A DNA stretch of 64,000 nucleotides from Hymenobacter canadensis. Lineage in GTDB: Bacteria; Bacteroidota; Bacteroidia; Cytophagales; Hymenobacteraceae. Of the stretch, positions 62,631 through 64,000 are shown piece by piece (position 1 is the stretch's first letter; each line of letters opens with the position of its first letter). Location of the stretch: assembly GCF_027359925.1 (NCBI RefSeq), contig NZ_CP114767.1, forward strand, positions 2,108,001 to 2,172,000, given 5' to 3'. Under the pieces are notes generated by a model. It saw only the letters and a list, made by a program, of their open reading frames with translations, was not told the DNA's origin and ran no database searches. The position numbers and the translations under genes were made by a program.

Positions 62631-62664
62631 AAACCCTCAACCCACCCGTTGGGGGTTTCTTTTT
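62631..62664 (+). terminator. Terminator after tRNA-Leu
   Basis: An 11-bp stem AAACCCTCAAC against GTTGGGGGTTT (one wobble) with T-run CTTTTT. Confidence 0.85.
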
Positions 62665-62717
62665 AACCGGGTTTGGCCCGTTGTTTACACCCGTAGTACC
62701 CTTAACCGACCCTCGTT

Positions 62718-64000
62718 TTGGACATTACCCTCGACAAGAAAGACGACCAACTGAATGCCATCCTGACAGTAAACCTCACGGAGGCTGACTATGCTCCGGC
62801 AGTGGATGCCAAGCTGAAGGACTACAGCAAGAAGGCGCAGATCAAAGGGTTCCGCCCGGGCAAAGTACCGGCTACGCTGGTGCGCAAGATGTACGGCAAA
62901 GGCATCCTGGCCGACGAGATCAACGCGTTGCTGGGCAAGGCAGTTGATGGCTACATCAAAGACAACAACCTCAAAATCCTGGGCGAGCCCCTGCCGATGT
63001 CCAACAACATCGACCTGGACGCGCAGAAGGACTACGCATTCCAGTTTGAGTTGGGCCTGCTGCCCGATTTCGAGCTGCCCGCCGACCAGAGCGTTTCCGT
63101 TGACCGTCACAAGGTTGACCTCGACGAAAACACCCTCAACGAAACCTACGAGCAGATTGGCCGCCAGTTCGGCGAGTCGTCGGAGCCCGAAGTTTCGGAG
63201 GCTGGCGACTACCTGACCGGCAAGCTGGCCAAAGCCGGCGAGGAAGGCGAAGGCCGTCCCGTGCTGCTGCCCATCAACAAAGTGAAGAACGGCGCTGACA
63301 AATTTGTTGGCGTGAAGTCGGGCGACGTAGTGACGTTCGACCTGAAGGAGGCTTTCGGCGACGAATCGGCCATCCGCAGCTTCACCGGCTTCAGCAAGGA
63401 CGAAGCCGCTGCCGCCGAAGGCGAATACACGCTCACGGTTGACAAAATCAACCGCAGCGCCGCCCCTGAGCACAACCAGGAGCTGTTCGACAAGGTGTTC
63501 GGCAAAGACATCGTGACCTCGAAAGAGGAGTACGAGGAGAAAGTGCGCAGCACGGTACAGGAGAACTACGACCGGGAGTCGGACAACCTCGTGAACCGCC
63601 AGATCATCGACAAGATGCTGGAAAACACTACGATTGAGCTGCCGAAGGAGTTCTTCAAGAAGTGGTTGTTGCGTGCCAACGAAGGCAAGCTGACCGCCGA
63701 GCAGATTGAAGAGCACTACGACGACTACGAGAAGGAGCTGAAGTGGAGCCTGATCCGCAACAAAGTGGTGGAAGAGCAGGAGCTGAAAGTTTCCAACGAG
63801 GAAATCGTGGACCGCACGATGGAGAAAATCCTGGGCCAGTTCAACATGGAAATGACCCCGGAGCTGGAAGAGTCGGTACGTGGCTTTGCTGACAACTACC
63901 TGCGCCAGGAGAACGGCAAGAACTACGTGAGCGAGTATGAGGCCATTCTGGCAGAGCGGGTGTTGGAAAACCTGCGCGGCAAAGTTGTTGTTAACGACAA
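62718..64000 (+). CDS. tig: Trigger factor (partial, runs off the window)
   Basis: The first 427 residues of the ribosome-bound chaperone; the end lies outside the window. The N-terminal ribosome-binding domain has KGFRPGKVPATLVRKMYG, the signature loop of the family (GFRxGKxP). The middle FKBP-like region and the start of the C-terminal arms follow; the length already reached fits a usual 430-450 residues. The start is TTG at 62718, because the family N-terminus DITLDKKDDQLNAILTVNLTEADY begins just after it and no ATG is available. A clear -7 element is not seen in the short gap after the tRNA terminator. Confidence 0.93.
   Translation, partial: MDITLDKKDDQLNAILTVNLTEADYAPAVDAKLKDYSKKAQIKGFRPGKVPATLVRKMYGKGILADEINALLGKAVDGYIKDNNLKILGEPLPMSNNIDLDAQKDYAFQFELGLLPDFELPADQSVSVDRHKVDLDENTLNETYEQIGRQFGESSEPEVSEAGDYLTGKLAKAGEEGEGRPVLLPINKVKNGADKFVGVKSGDVVTFDLKEAFGDESAIRSFTGFSKDEAAAAEGEYTLTVDKINRSAAPEHNQELFDKVFGKDIVTSKEEYEEKVRSTVQENYDRESDNLVNRQIIDKMLENTTIELPKEFFKKWLLRANEGKLTAEQIEEHYDDYEKELKWSLIRNKVVEEQELKVSNEEIVDRTMEKILGQFNMEMTPELEESVRGFADNYLRQENGKNYVSEYEAILAERVLENLRGKVVVND

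Overview
The window looks like chromosomal DNA of a high-GC member of the Bacteroidota, most likely a Hymenobacter or close relative (Cytophagales). Grounds: promoter -7 elements of the Bacteroidota form TAnnTTTG before many genes, few recognisable Shine-Dalgarno sites, a type IX secretion C-terminal sorting domain, a BatA-type protein, DUF4199 proteins, a eukaryote-like (GT3) glycogen synthase and Bacteroidota-type protein sequences throughout. The genus is an inference from overall resemblance; no database was searched.

Layout. 1-7.3 kb: tail of an unknown gene, a GT39 membrane glycosyltransferase, a YfcC-type carrier, small unknown proteins and a large secreted delta-60 repeat protein. 7.3-12 kb: a membrane protein, then a GH13 branching-type enzyme and a GT3 glycogen synthase, a glycogen module. 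12-18.2 kb: a two-domain fasciclin lipoprotein, a DUF4198 protein, a STAS protein, ribonuclease Z, a queuosine-precursor transporter, an unknown secreted protein and TrpS. 18.3-24.6 kb: unknown protein, CaiB-type CoA transferase, methyltransferase, Gfo/Idh/MocA oxidoreductase and a DEAD-box RNA helicase with a repetitive tail. 24.6-30.4 kb: a KptA RNA 2'-phosphotransferase paired with an SMI1/KNR4 (SUKH) protein, MenA, a HAD phosphatase, a glutathione-peroxidase lipoprotein, a KAS III enzyme and a LOG-type protein. 30.6-36 kb: ArgS, a YbaY-like lipoprotein, arginase and, divergently, arginine decarboxylase SpeA, so three arginine-handling genes lie together. 36-49.6 kb: twin tiny lipoproteins, GmhB-like phosphatase, protoporphyrinogen oxidase, several glycosyltransferases (two GT2, GT9, GT4), TerC, an unusual AsmA-like/GT51 fusion, PurB and two DUF4199 proteins. 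49.6-57.7 kb: a BatA-domain protein and a complete rRNA operon on the minus strand (16S, tRNA-Ile, tRNA-Ala, 23S, 5S) driven by three tandem promoters. 57.7-64 kb: an overlapping fur-STAS-purA operon, a RelA/SpoT protein, tRNA-Leu(TAG) and the start of trigger factor, cut by the window end.

Most genes are housekeeping. No CRISPR array, transposase, prophage or integrase was seen. The striking non-coding feature is the density of intergenic palindromes: about ten sequence families occur, several as long hairpins of 80-160 bp, some nested inside one another, some carrying stop codons of flanking genes, and some acting as apparent terminators. A second theme is leaderless expression: four genes have the -7 element ending exactly 4-5 nt before the ATG. 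Small low-GC genes (SUKH protein, 76-aa protein at 46 kb) look recently acquired. Start codons TTG and GTG are frequent (rnz, DEAD helicase, tig, argS, GT2).
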